Of a DNA stretch of 64,000 nt, positions 1-14,900 are shown piece after piece. Positions within the stretch are counted from its first letter, which is position 1. The number at the start of each line of letters is the position of its first letter. The translations under genes were made by a program, and so were the position numbers. Source of the stretch: Liolophura sinensis. Its lineage: Eukaryota; Mollusca; Polyplacophora; Chitonida; Chitonidae. Under the pieces are notes generated by a model. It saw only the letters and a program-made list of their open reading frames with translations. It did no database searches and was not told the DNA's origin. The DNA lies in NCBI RefSeq assembly GCF_032854445.1, contig NC_088295.1, positions 84,862,644-84,926,643 on the forward strand, written 5' to 3'.

Positions 1-3000
1 TTCGCTCAGTAAGTCGGATATTTTGTCACAAATATCAGCCATTGATTGTAAATTCTGATATAGGAAAATCTACACAAAAGTGCCAATGGCTTAGTACAAA
101 CACATTGCTTTCTGCTCTGACTGTGTACTGCAGTTGTTCAATGCATCTACTCACAGAGACCTGCTGCTCTGAAAGTGCTACATGTATGTACTTAACGGAA
201 GGCTCGCATTGCTTAAGACGTAAAAGATTTCCCTTAGTTCACCATTGCTTCCATTGGCCACATTTTGAAAGATCTTCGTTATGCAGTACCCAGTTTTGGT
301 TAACCCGAATTTTAATATAACCGCCAACTAAAGTTATTTACATGTGAGTTTGAAATGAAAAGAAAATTAATTTATAGACTTGGATATTATTAAGTTTCAG
401 TTATTGTCATTGCAATGTTCATTGCAATGGATTTGACGTCATAGATATAAAATATAAATGCCTTTCTATCAATGGAGAAATCAGATGACCTTCTTTCAGA
501 TAACTAGCTTTCCTTGAAGTTATTTACTCCCCGTGTCTTTGTCGACTTATCTAACTTTTGACATTACTTTCTATTAAATAAAATGCATGCAAATATAGCA
601 GCTGTTATAGCAAATGTTATAGTAAGAAACTTTGTTAGCTGTTAATAATGAACCCTTCAGCTCTAATCTTGAACAGACAAGTCCCCATCTTGCCACTAAT
701 TCATACAAAAACACAAAGTATTTCGATACTTTTCGATATTTCGATACTTTTCGATATTTCGATAAACTTCGATATAAACTGCAATTAACAAATGTATAAA
801 AGTGTGAGTCTATGTAGGTACATGTATCTTGTATTCAAAATAGTCACAGTTGAGAATATAAATGCTCCAAATTGTTCCAAAATGTTCATTAAAGCAGTTG
901 ATCCACCACAAAGAGGAAAGTTCATATCGAGAGTCTAAAGGCTTATTTTCATAATATATCTTCTAATACCATATACATAGTTCATGGACATACAAATATT
1001 AGGTCTTATTGCAAGTCAAAGTGAGATAGTAATTGATTGTCCCAAAGTTTTTCTGGCTCAGTTGCTTTCTGTTGTGGCTGGCTTTTTGTCCGCAGAACGT
1101 AATTGTATGAGTAGGAACCACTGGCGTCTCGACAAACTACGCACCGAGCGTTTAAACCAGCGACTTGACAATGAGACTTTAATGGTTTCCGGAACTCTTT
1201 AATCGTCCACACGTTCCAATAAACCGTCTCAATCGTACAGCCCTGGTTCCATACCCTGTTATCTGTAAAATTTTAGCTGCAGAACTTCGCCAAAAATAAG
1301 GTCTGTTCCAGCACGATTGGACATTCATTTATGATAATTAAATAACTCACTCGCTCTTCTGGTACAGCGCGTTTCCCTGGGCCCCAAATTACCGCCATAA
1401 CAGTAGAGCTGGGATCAATTACCGCCAGAACCTCCAGTTTGACTGGATTTAAACGAGAAAAACGCGAAAATTGTCACAAAAACGTCTTACAATTTCCCTG
1501 CACACTTTTAAAGGAAGCAATTCGGAAATGGAAAACGCTTATGCGATACATTCGGCCTACATTCGGCCTTCATAATGGAAGAGATTATTTTATAGCGAGA
1601 AATTTTCACCAAATTATCCAGCTGCTGCGATACCAATGATTTGGTTTTCTAAAGGTCACAGACATTCCGAATTCCGTATATTAAGATTATGTGAACAAGA
1701 AATGGGTAAAAATGACAAAGAAAAATTGTGATCTTGCGCCTCGGGATGAACGCTGGCATAAAATCCCCTCTTTAATTACTACCCATTTCTTACCATGCAA
1801 GAAGTTAAGGCTTGAACCCACGTGCCTGACGTCACGATTGCATGGATTTCAGTAGAATTATTGATACATCTTGATTATATGTAATAAGTAAAACCCAAAT
1901 GGTTTTAGGAGCTATTGTTATGAGGCTATCTTTATTTGTTGATGGATCTTCTAATTGTTAAGTGTTTAATCTCGGTGATTAATACCTTCAGCAATTTAAC
2001 TATTAGTATCTGAGTGTTTTTTTTGTATGTTTGCAGACAATCAGCAGCTGACCGCAATCCTGGGATCGATCCATGTAATAAGTAGCTGTTTTTACCATCG
2101 TGCATAAGGATCAAGTATGTCAGGTTCGTCTAAAGAGTTGGCAGTTTATTTAAAAATCGGTCGTGTAATTGGCGCTTCACGCCTGGAAGTATTCTAACTG
2201 TAAAACAGCAAAAGAGGCAGGAAACGCCGGAGCAGTCAAAGAAAAGACATTACAAGGTGTGAAATGAAGTGACTATGAGGTTTGTTGAAAGATTACCTGG
2301 GCTAATATTATGAGGAAGAATATGTCGTGACCACGATATATTGGATTTATTCATTTGTCATTGATGTGGGTTATGTCTCAGTGTATCACCTGTGTGTACA
2401 TTATCAGTATCCTACCCATAACTGATACTCCTCAAGCGGGTTTCCGACACAAAACCCGGCCAATAAGCAGTCTCGGCTGATGTACAGGTATTCACATTAC
2501 CACACAGAAATGCCGTCCTAATTAACGTTTTTGATTACGATAAGATTTTTACGCTGTCGTCCCTCGAAGATAGATCGGCAGTCGTAAAACCCAACCGACA
2601 TGCTCTAGGCGACCTGGTTTGATAATGGAATGGTTCTCAGTTCGTTATCTGGCACTGCGGTGGCGCTGAGGGTATTCCCCTCTCACCCAGCCATGGACTT
2701 GGAGCAGTGTGCTGGGAGACGAGTTGAGGAACGAGCCCTGTGATATGGGTCACACCTTTACTGGACAGGGACAGATGTACAATAACGTACAAATCAAACA
2801 GCCCAGCAGCTAGTTCATCACATCCTTGTTGCAGGAAAAGGCAAGCATCGGCCGAGCAGGGACCTCGATAAAACGTACACCAACAGAAGCGTGGTTCGAT
2901 GTAATAAAAACGCTCCACCACTCGACCACAGAGTGAAGTGATTGCAGCGAAACGAGAACTGGACGGAAGTACATTTCCGGGCGGAGTTACAAGCTCCAAA

Positions 3001-5689
3001 GGCGGCTTTTGAGCTAAAAGGTAAGCCGGATTTCATCTCATCATTTAATCTTAATTATAAGCTTCGTGTTATGCTTTTTTACAGCGTATAAATAACATAT
3101 TTATCAGCGTGTTACATTATATTGTTGGCCAGAGTACGAGACGACAGGTAAGCGGTTTATCTCATTCTGGTAAAGTTTTGGGGCGATTCCAGCGATGAGT
3201 TAACATTACGATATATGTTAAAGATTGAGTAACTCCTCCTGGGGCACGAGTTAAGCTCAGTGCAAGACCTACAGGTGGTAGATATTCAGAGGGGGATAAT
3301 TTCGGATGCTCCTAAGTATCTTAGTTTGAAAGATCTTCACCACTGATACGCAACCCATTGCTGGCAGCGCTCTTTCCCAGCATGGAGGCTGTTATATTTC
3401 TCTTCTGTATGACAATGCTCCCTGTTATTCCTTTCCACTATAAATACCTCCAGAACCAACAGTTCATTTTTGTCGACAGAATTTAGAATAAGACTGGATA
3501 CTGTATAGAAGGTGGCTGTTATTTTCTGTTGAGGGTTAATACGAAAAAGATATAGAGAGCGGTGAAAGCTGCTTGTACAACGCACAATGGACGTCACCCC
3601 TCCATATCCATTCAAGCGAGCTGAATGGACAAACAGTTTACATAATACATACTTGTGTTTAAAAAACTGAAGAAAATTTAGTGGTAATTTGCCAACATGC
3701 TTAACCCTATTTATCCATTTGGACTTACCCTCTTCAGATTAAGATGCAAGACATATAAATTTGATGTGTCCTTAAACTAGGAGACAGACGTTGACAACAT
3801 GATCTGAATTATGAATGGCTCCTCATTAAGAAGTTCTTAGCAAGAGTGTTTGTGATCTTTATATATTTATATCTTGACTTACATGATATTAATAATGTTT
3901 GGGTGTCCTGAGAAACAGAGCAGCCAATATAATCGGGACGTGCATGAATGTGACGAACACTACTGTAGACCAGTGTGAACTAGATGTACCTGGCTGTGGG
4001 GAGAGGTGCGGGTGGTGGGTCTTGGGTCAAGCTATTACTTTTTGCGAAATCATGATGCTACAAAAATGCACACGGAATTCCATTCTTCTCTGTTTTTCCA
4101 ACATTCTTGCACCAAGATGGAACCACTTTGTCTCAGCGCATAGCGTAAGGCCACACAACAAAGTGCTAAACATTCAAATTAAACCATTAATGTCTTTTCC
4201 CTCAAGCGATTTAATTGAGAATTAAAGCCAAGCCTTTGACTAACACCGTGGATGCCTCAACCATGCACCGCTTTGGGTTGAGGTGATAAATCTATGTTGA
4301 AGGAAGGCATGCAGGTGTAGTCCGGAACTGATTGATTTGTTACAGATTTCCAATGAGACTTCAATTCCCAAAGTAGATTTAAAAGCCAACGCAAATTACT
4401 TTCACGAGAATTGCGGGTTGTAAACCTTGACATAGTTCTTGATTTGGCCCCAGGACCAACCGTACCCGTCTTCAGATGGAGCACTGCAATTCGCATTGAA
4501 ACGGATTTTCTGGTTTGCTCTTTGTTGGCTATTGCAAGGTGGGCAAAACAAACCGACACAGATATAAGCACATAGGATCCATCTCACAACTTTAAAGAAA
4601 TACGTTTAATGGTGTTTGTTTAAATATTTTTATAGATACACATAACTTGTCAACATAGACCTGTGGGTATTCTTTGCTTTACCATAGTTTCTTTTTGCAG
4701 ATAACACATACAGAATGTTCATTTATTCTAGAGAGCAATACTAACAAAAGGTGATTTGCAGGCCAATGGTAAGTATACAATTGGGTTCCAGAGGCCGGGC
4801 ATTGATCTTCAGATAAGAGTCGGATTTAAAAATACATAGCACATACTCAACTGTTATAATTGTCTCTTCCTTGCACGCATTTTCAGATCATCCTGCTTCC
4901 AGGCTGTTGATTGATTGTAAAGATTCAGCCACTGTCGTTTTCCACGCTCTGATTTCCTCTCTACGTTCCTCCCGGAGGAATGGCGTGTAGCCTTGTCTGT
5001 TTTGGCAAGCGGATTTTTATGGGTCGCTCAATAACTATACACGATCATTTTGTATGAATTTGCCTGCATGTGTTTTTTGTTTGTGCGAGAGAAAACCTTT
5101 TCCAGTTTTATTAGGAGTAGAAACGGCTTTTCCATTCGCCACAGCAGGCTTGTCTTCTAGACTGAAGGCTTGTCTGGTAGCTGTGAGAGTTAGAAGCAAG
5201 CAACAATCATTTGCAGCAAACATTTCCTATTGGTTGCAAAATATTAAAGCCTTGAATGACAAATCTTCAAATTCTCACGATAAAATGTGCCATCTCTGTT
5301 GACGATATATTAATTGCTTAATGATAATGAGGTGATGGTAAAGGTTGAGTTGCTAATGCTGTTCACATTTCCTTACAGAACCGTTTCCTATCCGAAAAAC
5401 AAAAGAAACCTTTTCTAATATTAATGTCGCTACATCTTCTGGAACACTTGTTTTCTGAAAGAAATCCTGATATTTTCTTCCCATGAGATCTATATCAATA
5501 CAAAATCTGAAATATTTGAATTATAATTAGCTAGAATAGCTAAGGATAAGGATAGCTAGAAATTATTTGGAAGACAGCATACTTTGCTTGCAGTCTGTTG
5601 ATGCCAATCGAACTTGAAAAGATGTAATTCGTTTCAGTTTTTCAGTTAAGTATTGTATATGTATATAGCATGCTTGCATAGCTAATACA
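1..5689. other. Gene-poor non-coding DNA
   Basis: Apart from the satellite at 721-764 nothing clear is visible. Short open frames near 2637-2999, 3337-3615 and 4402-4587 (minus strand) are not recognisable. At least the last two begin at TTG or GTG rather than ATG. A splice-donor-like AAAAG|GTAAGC near 3016-3024 (+) follows a short open stretch, but no gene model can be built. Confidence 0.6.
721..764 (+). repeat. Short tandem repeat, 18-bp unit TTTCGATACTTTTCGATA
   Basis: Two perfect 18-bp copies (721-738, 739-756) and a partial third (757-764), followed by a diverged CTTCGATATA. The unit is itself built from two TTTCGATA half-units separated by CT. Confidence 0.85.
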
Positions 5690-5808
5690 CGGACAATGTG
5701 GTCGGTGTGAGTTCAAGTTCAGCTCATTCTGGCTTCCTCTCCGACCGTACGTGGGAAGGTCTTTCAGCAACCTGTGGATGGTCATGTGTTTCCCAAGACT
5801 CCCAAGAA
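5690..5808 (+). mobile_element. Diverged SINE fragment, family A (head/body part)
   Basis: The segment GAGTTCAAGTTCAGCTCATT (5709-5728) and the following CTGGCTTCCTC match the copy at 27309-27519, including its B-box-like TTCAAGTCC. The part CAGCAACCTGTGGATGGTC matches the copy near 39266-39285. The 3' tail with its ATATTCTTGAGTACG module is missing. Confidence 0.6.
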
Positions 5809-8800
5809 TGTCACGTGTTTATTATCGAATCTCCTCAGTAGTATGTCGCATTGTTCGTTGTTACATCAGATTCGTCCTCAGCATATGGACATTGTTTAAG
5901 GATGTGCTTGATGATGTTTTTTGAACCAAAATTCTTTTGCCCAGATTTCTTGCCAGAACTGTATAAATTGCATTATATACTTAGAATACGCAAATTTCGG
6001 AACAGTTGCAGTGCAAGGAACAATTCACTAGCCCAGGTTTCTTCCTCCAGTGGTCGTTTTGGCAGCTTTCGCTAGCTTATTAAGATGTCGAGTTAATCGA
6101 TATAAGCTTATAAAGCCATGGGTCTGTAGCCATTTGAACCTTTAATATGAAGATTGTAATCTCAGTTGTACTAATACTTTTTAGAAGATACCATAAACTA
6201 AGTATCGGGTTCTAAACATTTCGTTTCAGTAATCCTCTAAGTTAATTCATGCCGTGGTGCTTTGTGCCTTACAATGTAGGCAGTGTAACATATGGTGTGT
6301 TCAGATATAGAAGGATATAGTTAGTAAAGGTCAAGCGACCTTTGATAAATACAAAGGGTCAATAGTGGCCGACTTTTAAGCATTATTAAACTGAGTGTCA
6401 TTTGCAATGTCCCTTTGAAGTGAACTGGTTGGTCATGCCAGTTGATCAAACTTGCCTTGTACATTTACTTGCCATCAATTTTGCCCAGACATACATAACT
6501 CTGCGGAGGCATAATCGGTTAACCGCGTCAACTCCGGCCTTAATATATATCATTACAAGTAGGTGGCCTAGAGCACAGTTTGTGATTGTATATATTCGTG
6601 ATGAACTGGTTACATATCAACCATCGGCCTGAAAACATATATTATGTATTTATACGGCTTTAATCAATATGCTGCCTTGGGCAGATGGTAACGTGCTTTG
6701 TCCCGGATTACTATAAATATAGACGTGAGATGGATGTGGCCAATTGCGGATTGGCCAAGGGCCCATCATAATACACCCAGAATGTCTATCTACCTCTTCT
6801 CGCATTCTCTATTTTTTATTCATTTAGCGCTGTTCACTCAAGCATTCAAAGTTATGGAAGAAAAACACTTGAAGACGAGAAGAGAACGTTTATGCGGTTT
6901 TTCTCCCTTTCCCGAAACTAACTCAGGTCTCTTTAGGTCTCTTTTGATCAGTTCACCCAGAGAGAAAAAATACAGTTAAATGATGAATAGACGGGCCAGT
7001 GTGTTTCAAACTGGGGTTGGTTCCTGAATATAGCCCTGACTGTTAAGTACTTTGATAAAGACTGTCTCTTTTTAGCACGAGATGTGTGAGTTACTTTGTC
7101 AGTGTTTTTGCTTAGGTTATTATGAGTACTACTACTATTGGAAACTGGGTGGTGGGTGACTAGATGGTTGGTGTGTATACATGGATATTAAGGGAGTGAA
7201 AAGCCCCCGTGTATGAATCTGTCTCGACCTAGTAGCTGGTAATGTGGATGAACAAAGTCATTGCTCATGTTTTAGCCTTTTTCAATCTTTAAAGCATCAA
7301 AGCTCGTTAATGGACTGATTGTTCCTGAGCCAGCTTTGTGCTCGGGTTTAACGTTTGCTGACCAGGGGGTAGTATTGTCCAGTTATCCTAATCTTTAAGA
7401 AGTAATATCATCTTCTGTGTGCATGAAGGACACAAGCCTGGTGTCTGGTTATTTCCATAGCTCTGCGTACACTACAAAGGAAACTTTGAATGGATCTTCC
7501 CAAAGAATTGGTGTATAAGTAAAATAGCCTAAATGACCTAAAATTTCGCCCACAAAAATGCATTTTTAGAGGCAAATAAATGTCACAAAATATTAGTTTT
7601 GGTGCTGAAACTTACATTTTCCCAGTAAAATATCATCGCTTTTTCCATGCAAACCTCACCTTTCTAAAATCAATAGTACTCTCAGAATCAGGAAAAATGG
7701 GCAAGACTCCAACAGATGACAGATTGTAAACGATAAACATCTGCCTGATTTCAAAGTATGTTTTATATTCATCTCCATGTGTTTTTTTTCTTTGATAAGC
7801 TCTGGCTGGATTAGACTTCGTCAGTTATTAATGTTGCTAACCTCGGATGGCACTTTCTATCAGGACAAGGGACAACTCAATAGCAAAACCATTTGAATGT
7901 CAAACTAAATGTGTTTTGGCTCTTTATTGTAATTTACTCCCAGTGATAAAGTAAAACACGCCTTTCTAAGATATTGGCGCTGATGAAGAAAAACTTTTTA
8001 GATAGTGTAAAAAAATTAAATGCATAGAAAATTGAATCCTCGTATTTCGTTAATTAACCAGTTGGCCTACAAAATGTACTGTTCACTTGAATTATCCAGC
8101 TTCTAATGAGTGCCATTAAGAATAAATAGAACGTCCCTTGGGAAGGACACTTTCTCTCAAATGTCAAGCATTCAACATTATCTGAAAATGACGGCTATTC
8201 ATACTGGTCTGAATATATTCTGTGGCACTATTGTAAAATGTTATCCGAGAAACAGGAACTAATAACAAATTTTATGAATGTGCGTAGTCTTTGAAATATT
8301 TATGGAGGAATAGGACATCCTTCGTTTTGGTCAGCGTTGTGCGTGAGATTTGTGACGTGGACAAGTCAGAACCGCCCAAGTGATAGATGTATCTGAGACG
8401 GATGACAGGACTGAGGTGGCGTACATCTGGAGGTTCAGTATGGAGGCCTGTGTTTCTGGTACGTCAAACCTTGCGGACCGTTGATATCTACCTATGATAA
8501 ATGTGGGTTCATCTGAATCGGACCTGTTCGTCGATAAGTGACCAGAGGTTCGTGTCCTTGTCTTATCGTGACCTTACCCCGTCTTCCATACTAAGACGTG
8601 TCCATTAGCCCTACACACACAGATACTAACGGATCTACTTTATGAGAAGGTAAATTATTTATGAAGTGATAAGAATAATCTCGCGAAGGGTTCTTGTTCT
8701 CCATTTGTGGGCTTTGGGCTTAGAGGATCATCTCAAACTGACCCCAAATGCGGTTTGTATTTGTCATTTGCATGTTTATTAAACAACAAGCATTTCAAAT

Positions 8801-8834
8801 AACTGATTGTCATCAGTGAAATTTTTCAACGATC
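5809..8834. other. Non-coding stretch
   Basis: No convincing gene, repeat or RNA seen. Open frames here are below 100 codons and unrelated to anything I recognise. Confidence 0.6.
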
Positions 8835-8956
8835 ATTTATTTATGTACTATTTAATTGTTTATTTACGGTGGTTTAGGCCATACTCAAGAATATTTTACT
8901 TATACGACGGCGGCCGGCAGTGTGGTGGGAGGAAACCGGGCAGAAACCCACGTCAA
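8835..8956 (-). mobile_element. SINE 3' part, family A, minus strand
   Basis: Read on the minus strand this gives the GCCCGGTTTCCTCCCACCA block, then CCGCCGTCGTATAAGT, ATATTCTTGAGTATGG and an A/T-rich tail, the same order as the copy at 39190-39402. The tRNA-like head is missing (5' truncated). Confidence 0.75.
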
Positions 8957-11900
8957 CGGTCATTGAAGCATATTCCAAAGGGTTACTTTTTTTCTCGAAC
9001 AATGGGGGCGCTCTCTTGTAATACATGTGCACTACATTACCAGTTTGTGCATTAATGGTCTTCGCAAAAGTGGACATGACTTACAGAACACACCACAATG
9101 GCCTGGATGCTTTTACCACCCACAAAAAACTATTGTATAAAACTCTTTCTGACTTTCGCTACGTTTACAATATCGCGTCGTTTTACTGGTCGTGCGTGAA
9201 CTGGTCCCAGTATTCGCGAGCGTGACTGGAAACTGCGCGATATTTACGAACTGAAAGCTATAAATTACACTCATTGACGTTAGTAAAAAATAAGAGCTTG
9301 GTGTTGAAGGTTGAAAGGTGATGAGAAGCCCAATGATCGAGGGAGCGAGGGTATTGCACGTTAAGCCTTTACTCTTTAAGCATGAATTGCTAAAACGAAG
9401 GATACAGCAGGGAACTATTTGTTAAATGTATCGGAAAATTATTTCAATTTGACACTGGCTCAGCGATTTCGAGTCAAGGCTAAAGGAAAGGGAAAGTTTC
9501 ACAGCAGGAACCCTGGAACCTTATTTGTGTAATGTAGTCAGTGAGAGAACAATCGTTTGGTTTGTTATACAAGAATAAAGCCATCAGGGTGGTGTGGAGT
9601 CTAGAAGACATGGCGGGAAATCTTGTTCCACGAAGCTCATAGACAAGGTCAGTTCTTTGGAGCTAGTTTTGTGAATAATGCAGTCTTATCTTAGTTCCGT
9701 GGGTAATGGCTCTTTGTGGTAGTTGCTTACAGACCAGACGCCCAAACAGTCAACCGAAAAGCTCTAACGTACGACTTTCCATCTGATTCAATAACAATCT
9801 CATTCGGGTCCGGCCAGAAAATAACGCTGGCCAGTGATTTAATAAATTGTTATTTACAGGGAAATGACAAAAGATCTAGGGGGTATTCGGCTGCCAATTT
9901 CCTTCTATTTTTTCCACTGTAATGGTGGTGCTTTTCCTGACACCCCTGCGAACACAACACACTTAGCGGAAGATGGGGATTTTTCTCACTTTCCAAAGCC
10001 GATAAACCGTAGTTGTACGCTTCACTAGCTACACAGTCTCTGAATTCATGCGCTATTCCAAACACTTTCGTTGCATTTAGGAAAGTTTCTCAAGAAAAAC
10101 ATTTTAGAAAACTGTATGAAATGTTTCTGCGTTCCAAGGGTTCAATATTTCTTCAGCGCCTGATGTAAGTTGATCCTGCATCACATCTGTGACCAGTATT
10201 GATATCTCTAAGCTTTGCGTGGCCCGTCATTTTGATGACACATGCATTCTGCTTGTTGTTCTCCACAACATTTATACCTACCTTATCTATTATACAAAGG
10301 AGTCATTCGGCAAGGGCGACATTGTTTCTCATGTGTATAATGTACAGCTTTATTTTTTTCATCTTTCGTCAACACCTTATTTTCATATTTACCTGTTCTA
10401 AAATTTATATCATATTTTGAAAAAATTGATGTTCACTTTTTAACGTCAATAATTTGTCACCTTACTTGGACCTTCCCGACAGCGAGAAATGCTTTCTGTT
10501 ACGCATCGCACATCGTTTATAGAATGGTAAATAATATGTCTGTAATTATATCATTGCAAATCTATTTTGTACAAAAAACTGCCCTCAACAAAGTTTTTGT
10601 TGGCGTGTTTTAGACATTGCCTGCACTCAAGTATCTAAAGTTTTAGATTATATGTAATTGCAACAGCAATGTATTGCACTGTATATAGAATTACAATGTA
10701 CAATTACATGTAATTGTTTACTATGTTTTTAGCTGACATGCACACTCACTCCACTCTGAAAATACTTGGTTAATCTTACAGTGATAACTGGAAAACGCTC
10801 ACATTATAGTGATTCCGTTTATATTGATTATAAATGAGGGCTGTATTTTCGACATAGTTTCCATTGCGGTGATGTGTCCAGTCTATAAGCCAATATGGTT
10901 TGTGGGAATGTAGAGCGCTGGGATTATTGTTCATCCGTAACTCTTGAGACTTTACAAAAGTCAAGAAGCATAATTGGGCATATTGTCTTGATTAGATTTG
11001 TAGGTTTACATTTCCTTCAGTGGTTACACGTGAGAATGCTTCTTTTCGAAATGAGTCAAAAATCTTGACTCGGAGCGCATTTATGTCTAATGTACAAATA
11101 ACGGAGTCGACACTTTAATGGTATGATGCTCTCTGCCATATCGTCTTTTATCTCCTACCGTGTATCTCTCAAGCATTTCCCTGGAGTATCAAAGTCGATG
11201 CTCGTAAGCAGTTATGTATGTATATCAAGATGCTGTTGGAAAGGTAGACATATGGCGGTTATTAAGGTATAGATAGCGTGGCTAAAGGTATGATTGTACA
11301 AAGATAATGTCCGGTGGTATTCCCGAGAGCTCAGGCTGGTTATGACAAGCAGCGCTACAGGATGAAATATTTGGTGTGTGTGTATTGTCCTGTGTAAGGT
11401 AATATTCCGAGGCTTGCCAGTTTTACGAAATGATCATGACGACGAGGGTAATGGCCCGGGCAGCTTGGGCTTACGTATGGACAATGCCGTCATGGGATAC
11501 ATCAAGATGCTATCACGTCAAAAATAGTCTCCTTTGCTTTTTCAGAAGCAAAGCATCTCCTATTTAATATAATCTACTTAACATGAAAACGAGACGGTCT
11601 TACGTAAAGCATCAAACAATGGACTGAAGCAATGTCCCAATATTACATGCCGTGCACATTTCGCTGAGAATGATATGCAGGTGGAGCGTGTTACATGGTG
11701 TGTCCATGCCCGGTACTGGATACAGTTGTTCACCCTCATGTATAGGTCAGTGCCTGAAATACCATTACCTCCGACAGCTATTCTGGGCATATGAAGTTAG
11801 CAAATTTTGCATCAAATCAGACAGCACATTATCAGCTGAACGTGTATTAGAGATATGACTGACCTACTTTCCCCATATCTGTGGGGTCGCCAGCCAATAA

Positions 11901-14900
11901 AACCATTTCGGCCATCAGTGTTGGGCAGGGGGCGCCAGAGCCCGGCAGTGACGTAGGACACAACTCTTTTACGCAGATTTAAACCGAAAATAATTGCATA
12001 AACCCTTGCCGTGGGCTATTTTCTTATTATTTTAGTGTCAATCGTCTTTTTGTTACGTCCGAGCGCTCAGAGAATCCAATGCGCATGCGCAGATTTGTCT
12101 CCAACCTGATATAATCACTGGTAAATGGCCCCCAGGTCAGCGAGGGGTGAACCTAATCTACGGCCTTTTCTCTTTTCTCCTTTTCAAACGCATCGATTTG
12201 TTGTTGGTAATTTCTATTCTGAGGCGTGTTCACAGCTGACCGCCTTGAATATTGGGTGGTGTTTTATGGTTCATTTCTCTCATCTCTTGGGACACAGCCT
12301 GTCTGTAAACCCATTATGATCAGACTTTACAAGACTAAATACTTGCCTTTTGAAGTTAAACACCTGTTAAACCGCTGCAGTAAAATTGTGTCTTAAATAT
12401 TTATTATTGCGCCTCAGTCGTTTAGATAATAATTAAATAGACAATGCTCAAAAATTAAGTTTTGGTTCTCCTGGAAAATACATTATTGCCTCTAGTTTGA
12501 CCTCGTTCATTCCTCATGGGTTCGATTCCGCAGTTGGAGATTAGTTATATTTCTGTATTTCTATTTCCATGGCCTTATAAATTCAGTAGACCTTTGCAAT
12601 TTTTCGAAGTGTGTTGGTGACATCTTTTCACAGAAATTTTGATTTTAAATAAATTACTGTCTTCTTTCCGATAAGATTTAAACGCGGCGAGAGCAATAAT
12701 AAGAGATGTAAATGACGTGGAAACATTACTGCTGCAAAAAGAAGTTAACATTAGATGGATTTAAGCGTACAGTGAATAGTGAAACAAAGCAGTAGATGTA
12801 TGAGATTTTAGTGTGGATTTGAATCGGTAAAACATTGACTATATTACGCACTTCACAGGTGTAAATGTAACACGCAAGTAAAACCATAGCTCGGTTAAAG
12901 TCAAGATGATCAAAAGGTTTAATTGTCACAAAAATAACTCTCTGATTTAAAAATATTCAGAAAGTTGAGTAAGATGGTCCAGGTTTTTAGCTTGAAAGCA
13001 TGACTTAATACTGTTGGGTTCTGACGGATCGTCCGGCAATTCATCTTTTAGTGTAGCATCGGTTGTCAAGGTCAAATACAATGGCACTGATTATTACGTC
13101 ATGATAAATTCGTTGTGCGGATGAAAAATAAGAAATATTTTTTTCTGTTAGTTAATACCACATAATCTGGGTGGATTAGAGTGGATATTAGAAAGCCATT
13201 CAAGTGAAAAATGTAGATGGGTCAACAGCCATTGTCCATTCATCATTCGTTTTTCTAGAGAGACACATGAATGTATGGTGTACAATACTGCGATTCGTCT
13301 GTAAGCATTATTTATTACACATATCCAGCGTTTTGGCCAGACGGATCTTTTTAGGACAATGGCTAGAGTATGGATTGTCGCACCTATATATGGTGCGCAC
13401 TTTACAAGCGAGACAGATACATAAAAAAACGACTCGGCATAGAAAACTAGAAATTCTCATATGTAGACACTGTAGGATGGTAACGAAACATAACCTGTAG
13501 ATAACCTACAACGGCGTGAAGTCATAGTGGCCTTATAACCTGTGTTATATATTTATATAGAAGAACAAGAATTACATAGACAGTACATTTTTTCGTGAAA
13601 CAGAAACTGAAATCTAGTCCGACATTCCAAGTTGATAATCACAAGAAACAAACAACTCCTAAAACAACTTAAAACACAGTTAACATATAAGACAGAAACA
13701 TTCACCAGTTATCAATGGTGCCAGGACATACATTCTAATCATGGTATCCAAATTAAATCCCAAATTTATAGTCCATGAAAAATGTCCAGGTCGAATGTAA
13801 ATACTGATATCTCAGTCGCGCTATTCTTGCTACTGTTCATAAGCAAAATGTTGATCAGCATGGATGCGTAGACCCGGGTTAAACGAAATCAGGCTATGGC
13901 AACTGTGAAACCGATCAGCAGATGTCCTGACCACTCATTCCAAAGTGAGTATAAAATTCCTGTTCTCAAATATTGCCAAGAGTGTGTTCACTGTATAATT
14001 TAAGGAACGTAGAAGGAAGGCGTTTGATAGGGTATCCTTGACACAATATTTTTTTCATCAATAACTTTTGAGGTATATTGGAATCGTCACATTTAATACA
14101 GAATCTAACAATTGCTACAAGGCGAAATTTGTATACACCATATACAAGATTCTTAGAAACGTTACTGTCAAAAAGGATAATATACAAGTTCAAAAATTAA
14201 AATCATTCTTTTCGTCATAGAAGTGGCTTAAGAGGATCTTGATCCTCCTTGTAAAGATATGCGTCCAAACAAGATGTAAAATCAGGAATATGTGTTGTCT
14301 CCTTCAACTCCAGTGAAAGTGGATATATAAATTCACCACCTTGGCATCTTGGCGATTTTTTCAGGTTAATAAGCCATCGGTACAGCTTGGTAAATGAAAA
14401 GGATCGAGCTGTAAAAATTAGTTTTCAGTAATTCCTGGTGGTAGTCGTATTAATGTGAAACAGGTGTATGTATGCTAAAAAGATGAGCGCAAATTGTACC
14501 ACATGGAATACCCAGTCACCGTTTGTAAACATGAGCTCTCCTATATTCCATATGTTTCGATACTTGATGTATGCATTATATACTTGGCTACTAAAAACAC
14601 GAAAATGGGAAGATTGTCATGTAAATTACAATTCATTCCCTCTTAAAGTTTATAACAACCATCTGCAGTCCGAATGGATAAATTCCGCAAACTAGCAAGG
14701 AAGAGGTCTTGTAAAATGAAGTTAGGGTCTGTCTATATGTTTATATGAACATTTCTGAAGGCTTTGGTGAAGGACAGGAAATGCTGTGTCTGGTATGTAC
14801 ATTACAATGTTTTACGCTATAGTGATACAGATTCTTATTGATACAGTAGATATTACATAGGTCTGTGCTTAGCAGTTATTGTTAGAAACTGTGGACTATC

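Noticed and set aside
2637-2999. Cysteine-rich 120-codon minus-strand frame
   Set aside because: An overlapping frame is also open, no domain recognised, cysteine spacing irregular.
3337-3615. Minus-strand open frame of 92 codons with a faint CUB-like look
   Set aside because: Starts at TTG, no cysteine pattern or splice sites that define a domain; similarity is too vague.
4402-4587. Minus-strand frame with a signal-peptide-like start (hydrophobic, Cys-rich)
   Set aside because: The first codon is GTG, an in-frame stop lies shortly upstream with no ATG between, it ends after 61 codons and matches no family. An exon of a secreted protein is possible but unsupported.
12500-12560. tRNA or SINE suggested by GGTTCGATTCC
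   Set aside because: No A box at the right distance, no paired stems and no SINE body or tail.
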